From: Rhodospirillales bacterium | GTDB lineage: Bacteria > Pseudomonadota > Alphaproteobacteria > ATCC43930 > CGMCC-115725 | Direction of reading: 5' to 3' | Assembly: GCA_028288725.1 (NCBI GenBank) | Contig: JAQGIC010000111.1 | Coordinates: forward strand, 1-55,640 | DNA length: 55,640 nt | In this document: piece after piece, positions 1-7,630 of the stretch | Layout of the letters: the number at the start of each line of letters is the position of its first letter | How positions within the stretch are numbered: position 1 is the stretch's first letter | Made by a program: the position numbers and the translations under genes | The notes under the pieces: generated by a model | Told to the model about the DNA's origin: nothing | What the model saw: the letters and a program-made list of their open reading frames with translations, nothing else | The model's database searches: none

Positions 1-326
1 GCCGAAACACGCGAGGAGACCGATGCACCGCGGGCGCCTTCGAGCACGCTCTTGAGCTGCTTCAGCAGGCCGTCAACCGCCGAGGTCGCGGTCAGCGCGG
101 CCTGGACCGACTGAATCGACTGATCGACGTTGGCCTTGCGGGAGAGGATCTGGCTGGACCGGTCATAGAGCGACTTGGACCGGAAATAGGCGACGGCATC
201 GTCAGCGGCCGAATTCACCTTCTTGCCGGTGTTCAGCACGGTCTGCGTCGCGCTGAAGGCCTTGGACGCCTCAGACAGGGACGCGAGGGTCTGAGTTTGA
301 GTCGCAGTGAGGGTAACGTTAGACAT
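1..326 (-). CDS. Flagellin, N-terminal part (runs off the window)
   Basis: This is the first 108 codons of a flagellin, the filament subunit exported by the flagellar type III apparatus. The protein starts MSNVTLTATQTQTLASL and has the D0/D1 coiled-coil character of flagellins. It includes the typical stretch NTGKKVNSAADDAVAYF followed by a long amphipathic helix (about residues 50-105). An AAGGA ribosome-binding site lies 7 bases before the ATG. The C-terminal half lies beyond the left edge, so length and glycosylation sites cannot be judged. It is the last gene of a minus-strand block carrying pseudaminic-acid genes, and it is the probable acceptor of the glycan made by this region. Confidence 0.9.
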   Translation of the reverse strand, partial: MSNVTLTATQTQTLASLSEASKAFSATQTVLNTGKKVNSAADDAVAYFRSKSLYDRSSQILSRKANVDQSIQSVQAALTATSAVDGLLKQLKSVLEGARGASVSSRVS

Positions 327-332
327 GGTTTT

Positions 333-347
333 AATCCTTTAAGGATT
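333..347 (-). promoter_or_regulatory. Palindrome covering the flagellin ribosome-binding site
   Basis: The 15-base perfect inverted repeat AATCCTTAAAGGATT (minus-strand reading) contains the flagellin Shine-Dalgarno AAGGA. Folding would give a 5 bp stem with a 5-base loop and would hide the ribosome-binding site. Alphaproteobacterial flagellin leaders are known targets of post-transcriptional control by FlbT/FlaF, so a regulatory role is plausible but is inference. Confidence 0.4.
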
Positions 348-422
348 TTAGCCGGAGGGCTTGGCCCAACGGTTTCCCCGTTTGGGGAGGGTCGTGATCG
401 ACGGGAGAGAGGAAATTTTTTC

Positions 423-451
423 CGCCCGGCACCCCGTCTGAAAACTATTTA
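423..451 (-). promoter_or_regulatory. Possible sigma-28-like flagellin promoter
   Basis: Read on the minus strand, TAAA is followed 17 bases later by GCCGGGCG. This partly matches the flagellar sigma-28 pattern (TAAA, about 15 bases, GCCGATAA). The spacing is two bases long and the -10 element is imperfect. The site lies about 95 bases upstream of the flagellin ATG. I see no better -24/-12 element in the 263-base gap. It is a weak call. Confidence 0.2.
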
Positions 452-589
452 GACCCGAAATTCTAACGAAGAAGTTAACAAGTTCGCATTTCTCTAAAAT
501 CTTTTATATCGAGGATATCCGCCGTTTTCCGGGCATCTCGATACCGCACGGCACGGTTTTCCCCAATCGACGCCAGGATTTCCGGCCGC

Positions 590-1333
590 CTACTTCTGAA
601 CCACACCGGCATTTATTGCCGCCCAATCCGGATACCGCCGCATCAAAGCGGCGATGTCGGTCCAGGAGAAATCGAGGCCGGTCGGCACGAAATTTTCGAT
701 GATCCGCCGTGCCAGCTCGAAATCCTCCGGCGTGTCGACCGTCCAGCGATAGATCTGCTCGGGCGGCACCGTCGACAGGAAGCGCGCGCCATAGCGCTCG
801 ACATGACGCCGGATGAACGGCGTCACATGCTCGCGATCCTCCCTCAAGCTCGCCTCGCGATGCGCCTCGTCAAGCGCCTGGCGGCTGAATACCTCGCAAT
901 CGAGACCGCGCGGGAAGGTGCCGACATCCAGGCTGGCGTAGTGGCATTCCTCACCCGCCGTCTCGTAGAGGGCGATCACGCGATCGATCAATATCGGATC
1001 GATCACCGGGCAATCCGACGTCACGCGCACAACCGTCCCGGCATCCGCGAGGGCGGCGGCACCGGCAAAGCGATCGAGCACATCCTGTTCCGAGCCGCGG
1101 AACACCAGAACGCCCGCCTGCTCCGCGATCTCGACGATCGCGTCGGCCGCCGGTTCCAGCGTGGTCGCGACGACGATGCGATCGATCCGCTGCGCCTGCT
1201 TCACCCGGTCGAGATGCCAGCGCAGCATCGGCTTGCCCGCGATCGGTCTCAGCACCTTGGCCGGCAGTCGATAGGAATTGATCCGGGCCTGGGTGATGCA
1301 GACGACCGGGCGTGCCATCGTCGTATCGCTCAT
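590..1333 (-). CDS. SpsF-family cytidylyltransferase, probable CMP-pseudaminate synthetase
   Basis: This 247-residue protein is a nucleotidyltransferase of the SpsF/CMP-KDO synthetase-like family. The N-terminal nucleotide loop reads QARINSYRLPAKVL, followed by VVRVTSDCPVIDP and the metal-binding-type segment YRWTVDTPEDFEL. In this position, directly after pseI, it most likely activates pseudaminic acid with CTP, the PseF step. It is, however, of the SpsF type rather than the usual NeuA/PseF type. The start ATG overlaps the pseI stop codon (ATGA), so the two genes are translationally coupled. A second in-frame ATG lies five codons in. The exact sugar substrate is inferred from context. Confidence 0.75.
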   Translation of the reverse strand: MSDTTMARPVVCITQARINSYRLPAKVLRPIAGKPMLRWHLDRVKQAQRIDRIVVATTLEPAADAIVEIAEQAGVLVFRGSEQDVLDRFAGAAALADAGTVVRVTSDCPVIDPILIDRVIALYETAGEECHYASLDVGTFPRGLDCEVFSRQALDEAHREASLREDREHVTPFIRRHVERYGARFLSTVPPEQIYRWTVDTPEDFELARRIIENFVPTGLDFSWTDIAALMRRYPDWAAINAGVVQK

Positions 1334-2400
1334 CGGGCGGTCTCCGGGCCGGGACCGATCATCGACCAGTCGAGCGGCTCGCCCCGTTTCAGCGCGCGCG
1401 TCGCGGATCGACCCAGCACTTCCGGCAGATGCTTGGGCAGCATCCCGAAGCCGGGTCGGATCGAACGGACGTTGACCTCGGTCAGCGGCGCGCCCGCGGC
1501 GATATCCTCGACGACATAGAGCGAGCGTCGTACCAGACGTCCGCCCCCCTCGCCCGGGCTCACGCCATAGTCGACGCGGCCGAGCGCCGCCCAGGCGGCC
1601 CGGCAGGCCGCCACCATCTCCTTCAGTTCCTGCGCTTCGAGCGAGAAGGCGGCATCCGGCCCCCCGTCGGCACGCGCGAGCGTGAAATGCTTTTCGATGG
1701 CGACCGCCCCCAGTGCCACGGCGGCGACCGGAACGGCGATCCCCATGGTATGGTCCGACAGGCCGACCGGCACGTCGAACCCGCGCGCCATGTGCGCCAT
1801 GGTGCGCAGATTGGCTTCTTCCGGCGGGGTCGGATAGGCGCTGGTGCAATGGAGCAGCAGAATCTGGCTCGCCCCCGCGCCGCGCGCGGCCATGACCCCC
1901 TCTTCGATCTCGCCGAGCGTAGCCAGGCCTGTGGAGATGATGAGCGGTTTTCCCGTGCGCGCCGCTCGCCGGATCAACGGCAGATCGATCAGTTCGAATG
2001 AGGCGATCTTGTAGGCCGGCGCACCCAGGCTTTCGAGCAAATCGATCGCCGTCGCGTCGAACGGCGACGAGAAGATGCCGATGCCGCGGCGCCGGGCATG
2101 ATCGAACAGGGGACCGTGCCACTCCCAGGGCGTATGGGCCTCGCGATAGAGATCGTGCAGCGTCCGCCCGTCCCACAACCCGCCCTCCAGACGAAATCCA
2201 GGGCCGTCATGATCGATCGTGATCGTGTCCGCCGTGTAGGTCTGCAGCTTGACCGCGTCGGCGCCGGCATCGGCGGCGGCATCGATCAGGCGGAAGGCGC
2301 GCGCGATATCGCCGTTGTGATTGCCGGACATCTCGGCGATCACATAGGGCGGATGGGCCCGGCCGATCTTGCGGCCGGCGATGGTGACGTCTTCGCTCAC
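1330..2400 (-). CDS. pseI: Pseudaminic acid synthase PseI (NeuB family)
   Basis: This 356-residue enzyme should condense a 2,4-diacetamido-2,4,6-trideoxy hexose with phosphoenolpyruvate to give the nine-carbon pseudaminic acid. It has a NeuB-type TIM barrel (about 20-265) with EMSGNHNGD, DAVKLQTYTADT and SDHTMG. A C-terminal SAF/antifreeze-like domain (about 295-350, with VRSIRPGFG) follows. The length matches the family. The start is a GTG at 2400, chosen because homology begins immediately with the strand IGRAHPPYVIAEMSG. It lies 74 bases after pseG and overlaps the next gene at ATGA. The cytoplasmic product feeds flagellin glycosylation. Confidence 0.88.
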   Translation of the reverse strand: MSEDVTIAGRKIGRAHPPYVIAEMSGNHNGDIARAFRLIDAAADAGADAVKLQTYTADTITIDHDGPGFRLEGGLWDGRTLHDLYREAHTPWEWHGPLFDHARRRGIGIFSSPFDATAIDLLESLGAPAYKIASFELIDLPLIRRAARTGKPLIISTGLATLGEIEEGVMAARGAGASQILLLHCTSAYPTPPEEANLRTMAHMARGFDVPVGLSDHTMGIAVPVAAVALGAVAIEKHFTLARADGGPDAAFSLEAQELKEMVAACRAAWAALGRVDYGVSPGEGGGRLVRRSLYVVEDIAAGAPLTEVNVRSIRPGFGMLPKHLPEVLGRSATRALKRGEPLDWSMIGPGPETAR

Positions 2401-2474
2401 GGAAATTCGGCTCCAATCGTCTGGGCTCGGGCGCGGGACCCAAGCGCACTGTCTGGACCTTAGCGACGGCGTGG

Positions 2475-3530
2475 TTACCAGAGTGTTTGCATCGCGCCGA
2501 TCAGGGCATCGACCACCCGTTCGGCACCCTCGGCATCGATCAGCCCTCGGGTGCGGAGCGCCATCGCCTCGCGTTGCGCCCGATCGGCCCAGAGCGCCGC
2601 CGTCCGTGCCGCGATCGCCTCGACCGCGTCCAGCCCGCGGGCGTCGAACGCCTCGCACCACCCATCGGCGACGGCAGCGGCGGCACCGGCCACCTGATTT
2701 TCCGCCACGATCGCGATCAGCGCCGGCACGCCGAGGGCCGCCAACTCGCCGATGGTGCCGCCGGCCGCCGAGACGGCCAAGCCGGCACGGCCGATCACCG
2801 GCCCCATTTCCAGCGGATCCAGATGGATCGCGATCTGCTCGCCCAGCGCCGCGACCCGCAACGCCAGACCGTCGGCGCCGGGCACGCTGCCGCCGATCAC
2901 GACATCGAGCGCGACGTCGGGCCCGAGCAGCCGATCGAGGGCCGCGGTGATCGGCAACGTCAGGCCGGCCGGATCGGCGCCGCCGAAAGTCACCAGAATC
3001 GAGGTGCGCGCACCGACCGGATCGGACGGCGCTGCCATCGCCCGGCGCAGTTCGCGCCGCAGCAGCACATGGCCGGGGCCGGTCAGGAACCTCGCGGCCG
3101 GCGCCGCCAGACGCCAGCTTTCGTCGGCCGGGTCGGCCGCGGCATTCAGCACCAGATCGGCATGGAGCGGCACGCCGTCCCGCTGGTCCTGAAATGCCAG
3201 GATCGGCACACCCGACGACCGCAGCGCCAGGCGCCAATCCCCGCTCCATTGATAGCCATCGACCACGATCGCGTTGGCGCCCAGTTCCCGCGCTACGCCC
3301 AAGGTCGCATCGGCCAGATCGTCTGCCGCCGGATCGATCGCCCGGACCGGGATTTCTTCCGCCGCCAGCCGCCGCTCGAGCGACGGCGTCAACGCGGCGG
3401 CGGCGAAGGCGACGTCGAGCCCGCGGTCGCGCAAAGCCTCGGCCAGGGTCAGGCAGCGCATGACATGCCCGGTACCCATCGCGGGCGTCGCGTCCGCCCG
3501 GATCAGGATCATGGGGGCGAAACCGCTCAT
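2475..3530 (-). CDS. pseG: PseG, UDP-2,4-diacetamido-2,4,6-trideoxy-altropyranose hydrolase
   Basis: This 351-residue GT-B-fold enzyme removes UDP from the bacillosamine-like altrose intermediate before PseI acts. The N-terminal signature is RADATPAMGTGHVMRCL. The C-terminal half has the nucleotide-binding stretch ILVTFGGADPAG and then AAGGTIGELAALGVPAL (about 265-285), both typical of PseG. The ATG at 3530 was chosen; a second ATG six codons in (3512) is equally possible. Only one base separates it from the upstream EAL gene, so the phosphodiesterase and the sugar genes are probably one transcript. Confidence 0.85.
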   Translation of the reverse strand: MSGFAPMILIRADATPAMGTGHVMRCLTLAEALRDRGLDVAFAAAALTPSLERRLAAEEIPVRAIDPAADDLADATLGVARELGANAIVVDGYQWSGDWRLALRSSGVPILAFQDQRDGVPLHADLVLNAAADPADESWRLAAPAARFLTGPGHVLLRRELRRAMAAPSDPVGARTSILVTFGGADPAGLTLPITAALDRLLGPDVALDVVIGGSVPGADGLALRVAALGEQIAIHLDPLEMGPVIGRAGLAVSAAGGTIGELAALGVPALIAIVAENQVAGAAAAVADGWCEAFDARGLDAVEAIAARTAALWADRAQREAMALRTRGLIDAEGAERVVDALIGAMQTLW

Positions 3531-3531
3531 C

Positions 3532-5109
3532 TCAAGCCGGCGAGACCGCGGCCACCGGCACATCGGCGGTCGTGGGCAGGCAATGGGCGACGGGTGTCGG
3601 GTTGGTCCGGCGATAGATCTCGAATTCGGCGATCGGCAGCGGCTGCGCGAACAGGAATCCCTGGGCATAGGGCACGCCGCGTTTGCGCAGATATTCCAGC
3701 TGGCCGACGGTCTCGACCCCTTCGGCGATGATCTCCATATCGAGATCGCGGGCCAGGTTGATGATCGAGTCGACGACGGTCCGGGTGACCGCGTCGGTGC
3801 CGATCGCCTGAACGAACGACGCATCGATCTTGAGATAGTCGCCGTGGAATTTCTGCAGATAGGCGAGCCCGCTATGGCCGGTGCCGAAATCGTCGAGCGC
3901 GATGCCCGGCCCCATGGTCCGGAGCGCGTCGATCACCTTGCGGCCGGCATCGTCGATCGGAAAGCGTTCCGTCGCTTCGAGCACCAGCATCGCCGGCGAC
4001 AGGTTGCGCCCGCTGAAGATCGCCCTTATGTCGTCGACGATCACCGTGTCCCTGAATTGGACCGGCGCGAGATTGATCGAGATATGAAATTCGCGCGGCA
4101 GCTCGACGCCCTCGAAATCGTCGCGCACCCGGTTCATCAGCCAGCGCGTGACCGGAATGATCAGCTCGCTTTCCTCGGCGATCGGGATAAACAGGTCCGG
4201 GCGAACCAGGCCGCGCGCCGGATGACGCCACCGGATCAGCGCTTCGGCGCCGACGCAGCGGTCGTTCTGAATGTCGATCAGCGGATGGTAATGCACTTCG
4301 AGCTCGCGCCGACGCAGCGCCGCCTTGAGGCCGCGCGACAGGAATTGCCGATCGGTCACCCGCCGGGTCGTCACCCAGACCAGCGCGCCCGACAGGATGA
4401 TGCCGGCCATGCCGAACAAGGCGAGATCGCTGCGGAACAGAACCCAGACGGACGATCCCGGGACCATGACGGTGGCCTTGAGATCGAACTTCCGGGATTG
4501 CCGGGTCAGTGAAATCGGCGCGGCACCCAGCGCCGAAACCGGCTGGCCGGTCTCGCGCAGCAGGGTGCCGTCGCCCAGCATGACCTGCAGTGCCGCCCCC
4601 TCCGCGAAGGCGAGCGGTGCTGCGAGTTCGTCGAACAGTGCCGGATCGGCGACCGCGTTGATACCCGCCCCGTCGTCGCGACTGTTGTCGATGATGATCG
4701 AGGGCGTTCCCATCAGCGCCGAGCGGCCCATCCGCACGATCACGCCGCCGCGACGCCCGCCGCCGATCTGGCCGCTGATATCGAGGTCGGCCGGACCACG
4801 GCTGGTACAATAGAGCCGGCCGCCGGCGTCATAGAGGCCGACGGTCCGGACCAGCGGCGATTCGTAGGTCATCCGATCCAGCCGGTGGACCGTCTCCGGA
4901 TCGCAGCTGGCGCCGATCATGCCCTGGCGCTCGCGCAGCCCCGCGGCAATCCGGTCGAGAAATCGGTCGGCATCGGAAACCGCCGTCTCGGCGGCGGTGG
5001 TCAATTGGTTGTGCAACTCCGTATCCGCGATCCGCCAGCATAACGCCGACAGGAGGACGATCGGCAGCAGAGCCGCCAACAGGACCAGAAAGCTCTCGCG
5101 CGACCGCAT
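3532..5109 (-). CDS. Membrane CSS-motif / EAL-domain c-di-GMP phosphodiesterase
   Basis: The 525-residue protein has a transmembrane helix near residues 5-25 and a periplasmic CSS-type sensor region (about 30-235) with cysteines in GASCDPE and LYCTSRG. A second transmembrane helix (about 235-255) leads to a C-terminal EAL domain (about 265-505). Catalytic and metal motifs appear intact: EALIRW, EATERF, DDFGTGHSG, LKIDASFV, IAEGVET and YAQGF. It should therefore hydrolyse c-di-GMP. In the known CSS-EAL family the cysteine pair responds to periplasmic redox state. The ATG at 5109 directly precedes the first membrane segment; a start 43 codons upstream would add only low-complexity residues. It leads the pse-flagellin block, which suggests a link between motility signalling and flagellin modification. 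Confidence 0.85.
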   Translation of the reverse strand: MRSRESFLVLLAALLPIVLLSALCWRIADTELHNQLTTAAETAVSDADRFLDRIAAGLRERQGMIGASCDPETVHRLDRMTYESPLVRTVGLYDAGGRLYCTSRGPADLDISGQIGGGRRGGVIVRMGRSALMGTPSIIIDNSRDDGAGINAVADPALFDELAAPLAFAEGAALQVMLGDGTLLRETGQPVSALGAAPISLTRQSRKFDLKATVMVPGSSVWVLFRSDLALFGMAGIILSGALVWVTTRRVTDRQFLSRGLKAALRRRELEVHYHPLIDIQNDRCVGAEALIRWRHPARGLVRPDLFIPIAEESELIIPVTRWLMNRVRDDFEGVELPREFHISINLAPVQFRDTVIVDDIRAIFSGRNLSPAMLVLEATERFPIDDAGRKVIDALRTMGPGIALDDFGTGHSGLAYLQKFHGDYLKIDASFVQAIGTDAVTRTVVDSIINLARDLDMEIIAEGVETVGQLEYLRKRGVPYAQGFLFAQPLPIAEFEIYRRTNPTPVAHCLPTTADVPVAAVSPA

Positions 5110-5264
5110 CAGCCCCCGCTTCAACCTACCGTGAACGATGGACGATCGAAGACTAGCCGATGCGGGCGGCGGTGACGAGGGGCGAGCAGGGGCGAGCGGT
5201 ATTGCGCCAGGGCAATCGGGTGAAGAATTGCGTGACAAAGCGGTAATGTGCTGAATCAGTCGTT

Positions 5265-5279
5265 CTCCTTCTGAAGGAG
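5265..5279 (+). promoter_or_regulatory. Palindrome over a strong orphan ribosome-binding site
   Basis: The 15-base perfect inverted repeat CTCCTTCTGAAGGAG contains a consensus Shine-Dalgarno (AAGGAG) upstream of an ATG at 5288. That reading frame runs only 43 codons, into the transposase remnant in another frame. The leader may therefore belong to a gene cut off by the insertion. Confidence 0.25.
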
Positions 5280-5342
5280 GCGCGACGATGGCGATGCAGA
5301 GTGAACAGGCTGATGATGGGGCTTTCGCGGAAGCCGGCTTAT

Positions 5343-5573
5343 TGCTGGGGTATTCGCAGCCATTGGGCGGTCGAGAACAGTTTGTACTGGGTGCTGGACA
5401 TGGTCTTCCGCGACGATGAATGTCGCGTCAAGACCGACAATGCTCCGGCCAACTTCACGACCATCAAGCACATCGCGACCAATCTTCTACGACTGCCAAC
5501 CACCAAAGATTCGCTCCGATCCAGGCGCAAGATCGCTGCATGGGACGATACCTTCCTCGCAAGCCTCATTGCA
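5343..5573 (+). pseudogene. ISAs1-family transposase, C-terminal remnant
   Basis: About 75 codons encode the conserved C-terminal part of an ISAs1-family transposase: IRSHWAVENSLYWVLD, VFRDDECRVKTDNAPAN and RRKIAAWDDTFLASLI. The N-terminal two thirds, the start codon and recognisable ends are missing. The frame reads straight on into the following hydrolase gene without a stop, so an automatic caller would produce a chimeric protein. It marks a past insertion at the boundary between the pse block and the acyl cluster. Confidence 0.8.
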
Positions 5574-5696
5574 CACCATTGCCTTCACCCGATTCCCCTG
5601 GGTGTTGCGCGGCTTTTCGGTATTTCCCTTAAGCTGAAGCCCTCGCCGGCAAGCTGCCGCGCGGACATGCCGATGGAGGCGGTGATCGCCAGGCGA

Positions 5697-6520
5697 ATGA
5701 CCATGGAACGAATAAACCTCTCCGGTGGCGAGGTTGGTCTTCTTCGCTTGGGTGCGCCGGATCGCCCGGCCGTCGTTTTTGTTCATGGCTTTTCCGGCGA
5801 CCTGCTGACCTGGCAATATAATCTCTTCCCGCTCACCAAGGACTATCACGTCGTGGCGATTGATCTGCCCGGCCATGGACGGTCCGAACCACTGACCGGC
5901 GCGCAGCATTGGCAGGACATGGTCGATTGGCTCTCCGTTGCCCTTGCGACTCTTGGGCTGAAGCGACCGCATCTAGTGGGCCATTCGCTGGGCGGCCGAC
6001 TCATGCTGGGCATGGTCGAGCGCCGGTTGATATCCGCTGCGAGCCTCAGCCTGATTGCATGCGCCGGGCTTGGCCCCGGTCATGACTATCCGTTTCTGAA
6101 GCGCCTGGCGTCGATTGAAACGCTCGAGGATGCGCTCGTCTGCACCCGCCATCTCTTTTCCGACCACGAGACGGGTGTGGAGCGCTTCGCGTGCGCCTTG
6201 CACGCCAAGCTCTCGACTGCGGCCGCCCGCACGGCTCTCACACAATTTCTGAACGCCAATTTGAGAACGGTCAATTGATCTCTCCGATCCAGATCGACTG
6301 GGAGCAGGTCGATTGTCCCGTTCAACTGATCTGGGCTGTCGATGATCGGGTCGTAAAAATGCCGGCGGCAGAATCCATGCCGCCCCGCCTGGATCTTCAT
6401 CTGATCGAGGTGGGGGGCCATCTGCCGCATATCATGGCGTCGGATCGGGTGAACCGTTTGCTCGGCAACTTCATCCGCGCTCAGACTCCCCACGTCAGCA
6501 ATGTCGCTGCCCAGGAATAA
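5697..6520 (+). pseudogene. Alpha/beta-hydrolase, frameshifted near 6262
   Basis: Reading from ATG 5697, the first 194 codons give a clear alpha/beta-hydrolase: VVFVHGFSGDLLTWQYN (oxyanion region), AIDLPGHGRSEP and the nucleophile elbow GHSLGG. The frame then stops at 6276-6278. The rest of the fold continues one frame back from about 6263: LISPIQIDWEQVDCPVQLIW, WAVDDRVV (acid) and GGHLPH (catalytic His), ending at 6520. Adding a single T to the run at about 6260-6262 restores one continuous protein of about 274 residues. The catalytic Ser and the Asp/His are thus in different frames. It is a true pseudogene, a sequencing error or, less likely, a frameshifting site. It resembles hydrolases related to acetoin dehydrogenase E2 C-terminal domains. 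An ATG at 5667 is an alternative start. Confidence 0.75.
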
Positions 6521-7494
6521 CCAACGCCGAAGCCGACCAGCATGACCCGATAGCCGGGCTGCAGCCGCCCTTGCTCCAGGGCGCGGCGGAGTGCGATCGG
6601 AATAGTTGAGGAGACAGTATTGCCCGCGTCGGACAGATCGACGAAGAAGCGCTCCGGCGGGATATCGAGCTTACGCCGCAGGGCCTCCAGCATGGTCGTG
6701 TTGGCCTGGTGAAACACGAACAGATCGACCGCATCGATCGGAACCGCCGCCTTTTCCAACAAAGCTTCCACGGCCTTGGGGACGGCAGAGATCGAGAAGT
6801 TGAACACTTCCGGACCATTCATATGCAGCGGCTTTCCTGGACGATGCCTGCCGCCATGAACGGTATAGCCCCCGCCCGTCTCGACACCGTCGCTCGGCGA
6901 GCGCAGGCCGCCGGTAGGCACGATCAGGTGCCCCGCACCGGTTCCGTCCGTGCCATAGACGAACGGTCCGAGCGCCCCCCGGCCGCCTTCGATCAGGGTT
7001 GCGGCACCCGCATCGCCGAAGATCGAGCGGACGCTCAAATCGCCGATATCGATGAATTTAGAATAGGTATCGGCAGTCAGCAGCAACACTCTGTTCGCTT
7101 GCCCTGTTTCGATCATCGCGCCGGCGACGCCCAGCCCATAGACGAAGCCAGAACAGCCGAGATTGATGTCGAAGGCACCGGCCGTCGTGGACAGCCCCAA
7201 CCGGGCATGGATGATGCAGGCGGTGGTAGGCAGGAAATAGTCCGGCGCCTGGGTACAGAAGATGACGAGATCGATCGTGTCGCGCGCTATACCCCTTTCA
7301 GCGAACAACCGCTCCGCCGCCTTCACCGCCAGATCGGCCGCCGTCTCGTCATCCGCCGCGACGTGCCGCCGGTCGATGCCCGTCTTGGCCTTGACCTTTT
7401 CGGCCCGGAAACGCGGATTCGCCGCAGCCAAGCTCTCATTGTCGAGAACCTCGTCCGGCAAATGATAAGCAATTGAGACTATGCCGACCTGCAT
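6481..7494 (-). CDS. KAS III-like 3-oxoacyl-ACP synthase (FabH family)
   Basis: This 337-residue thiolase-fold condensing enzyme has the complete FabH triad: Cys114 in NLGCSGFVYG, His262 in VFHQANTT and Asn292 in DAGNTVSST. The terminal GFGVGYSWAA is also typical. FabH-type enzymes condense an acyl-CoA with malonyl-ACP. Because it sits in a sugar cluster with its own ACP and reductase, I infer that it builds a short acyl group for glycan decoration rather than membrane lipid. It is transcribed divergently from the Rieske gene, and its 3' end overlaps the hydrolase remnant by 40 bases. The ATG at 7494 was chosen because homology starts at once; an ATG seven codons upstream is possible. Confidence 0.85.
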   Translation of the reverse strand: MQVGIVSIAYHLPDEVLDNESLAAANPRFRAEKVKAKTGIDRRHVAADDETAADLAVKAAERLFAERGIARDTIDLVIFCTQAPDYFLPTTACIIHARLGLSTTAGAFDINLGCSGFVYGLGVAGAMIETGQANRVLLLTADTYSKFIDIGDLSVRSIFGDAGAATLIEGGRGALGPFVYGTDGTGAGHLIVPTGGLRSPSDGVETGGGYTVHGGRHRPGKPLHMNGPEVFNFSISAVPKAVEALLEKAAVPIDAVDLFVFHQANTTMLEALRRKLDIPPERFFVDLSDAGNTVSSTIPIALRRALEQGRLQPGYRVMLVGFGVGYSWAATLLTWGV

Positions 7495-7546
7495 GGTCGC
7501 TCCGCTCCTGGGCAACAGATAATCTACATGCCCACCAAACCCTTAG

Positions 7547-7565
7547 CGCCGATTTAACATCGGCG
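7547..7565. promoter_or_regulatory. Inverted repeat in a divergent promoter region
   Basis: CGCCGAT and ATCGGCG form a perfect 7 bp inverted repeat with a 5-base spacer. It lies midway in the 136-base gap between the divergent KAS III and Rieske genes, so it is a candidate operator for both. No regulator is encoded next to it. Confidence 0.35.
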
Positions 7566-7630
7566 GCGGACCGGTACTCTGTTTCTTTTAACCGTTCTTT
7601 GACGGGATTGGCCCTCAAATCGGCCGGTGC

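Noticed and set aside
5288..5419. 43-codon reading frame with a strong Shine-Dalgarno upstream of the transposase remnant
   Set aside because: It runs out of frame through recognisable transposase sequence and has no recognisable product. At best it is the start of a gene destroyed by the insertion, so I did not call it a CDS.
6255..6280. Programmed -1 ribosomal frameshift in the hydrolase
   Set aside because: A -1 slip would restore the protein, but the site (GCC AAT TTG) is not a proper slippery heptamer and no clear stimulatory stem follows. A missing T is simpler.
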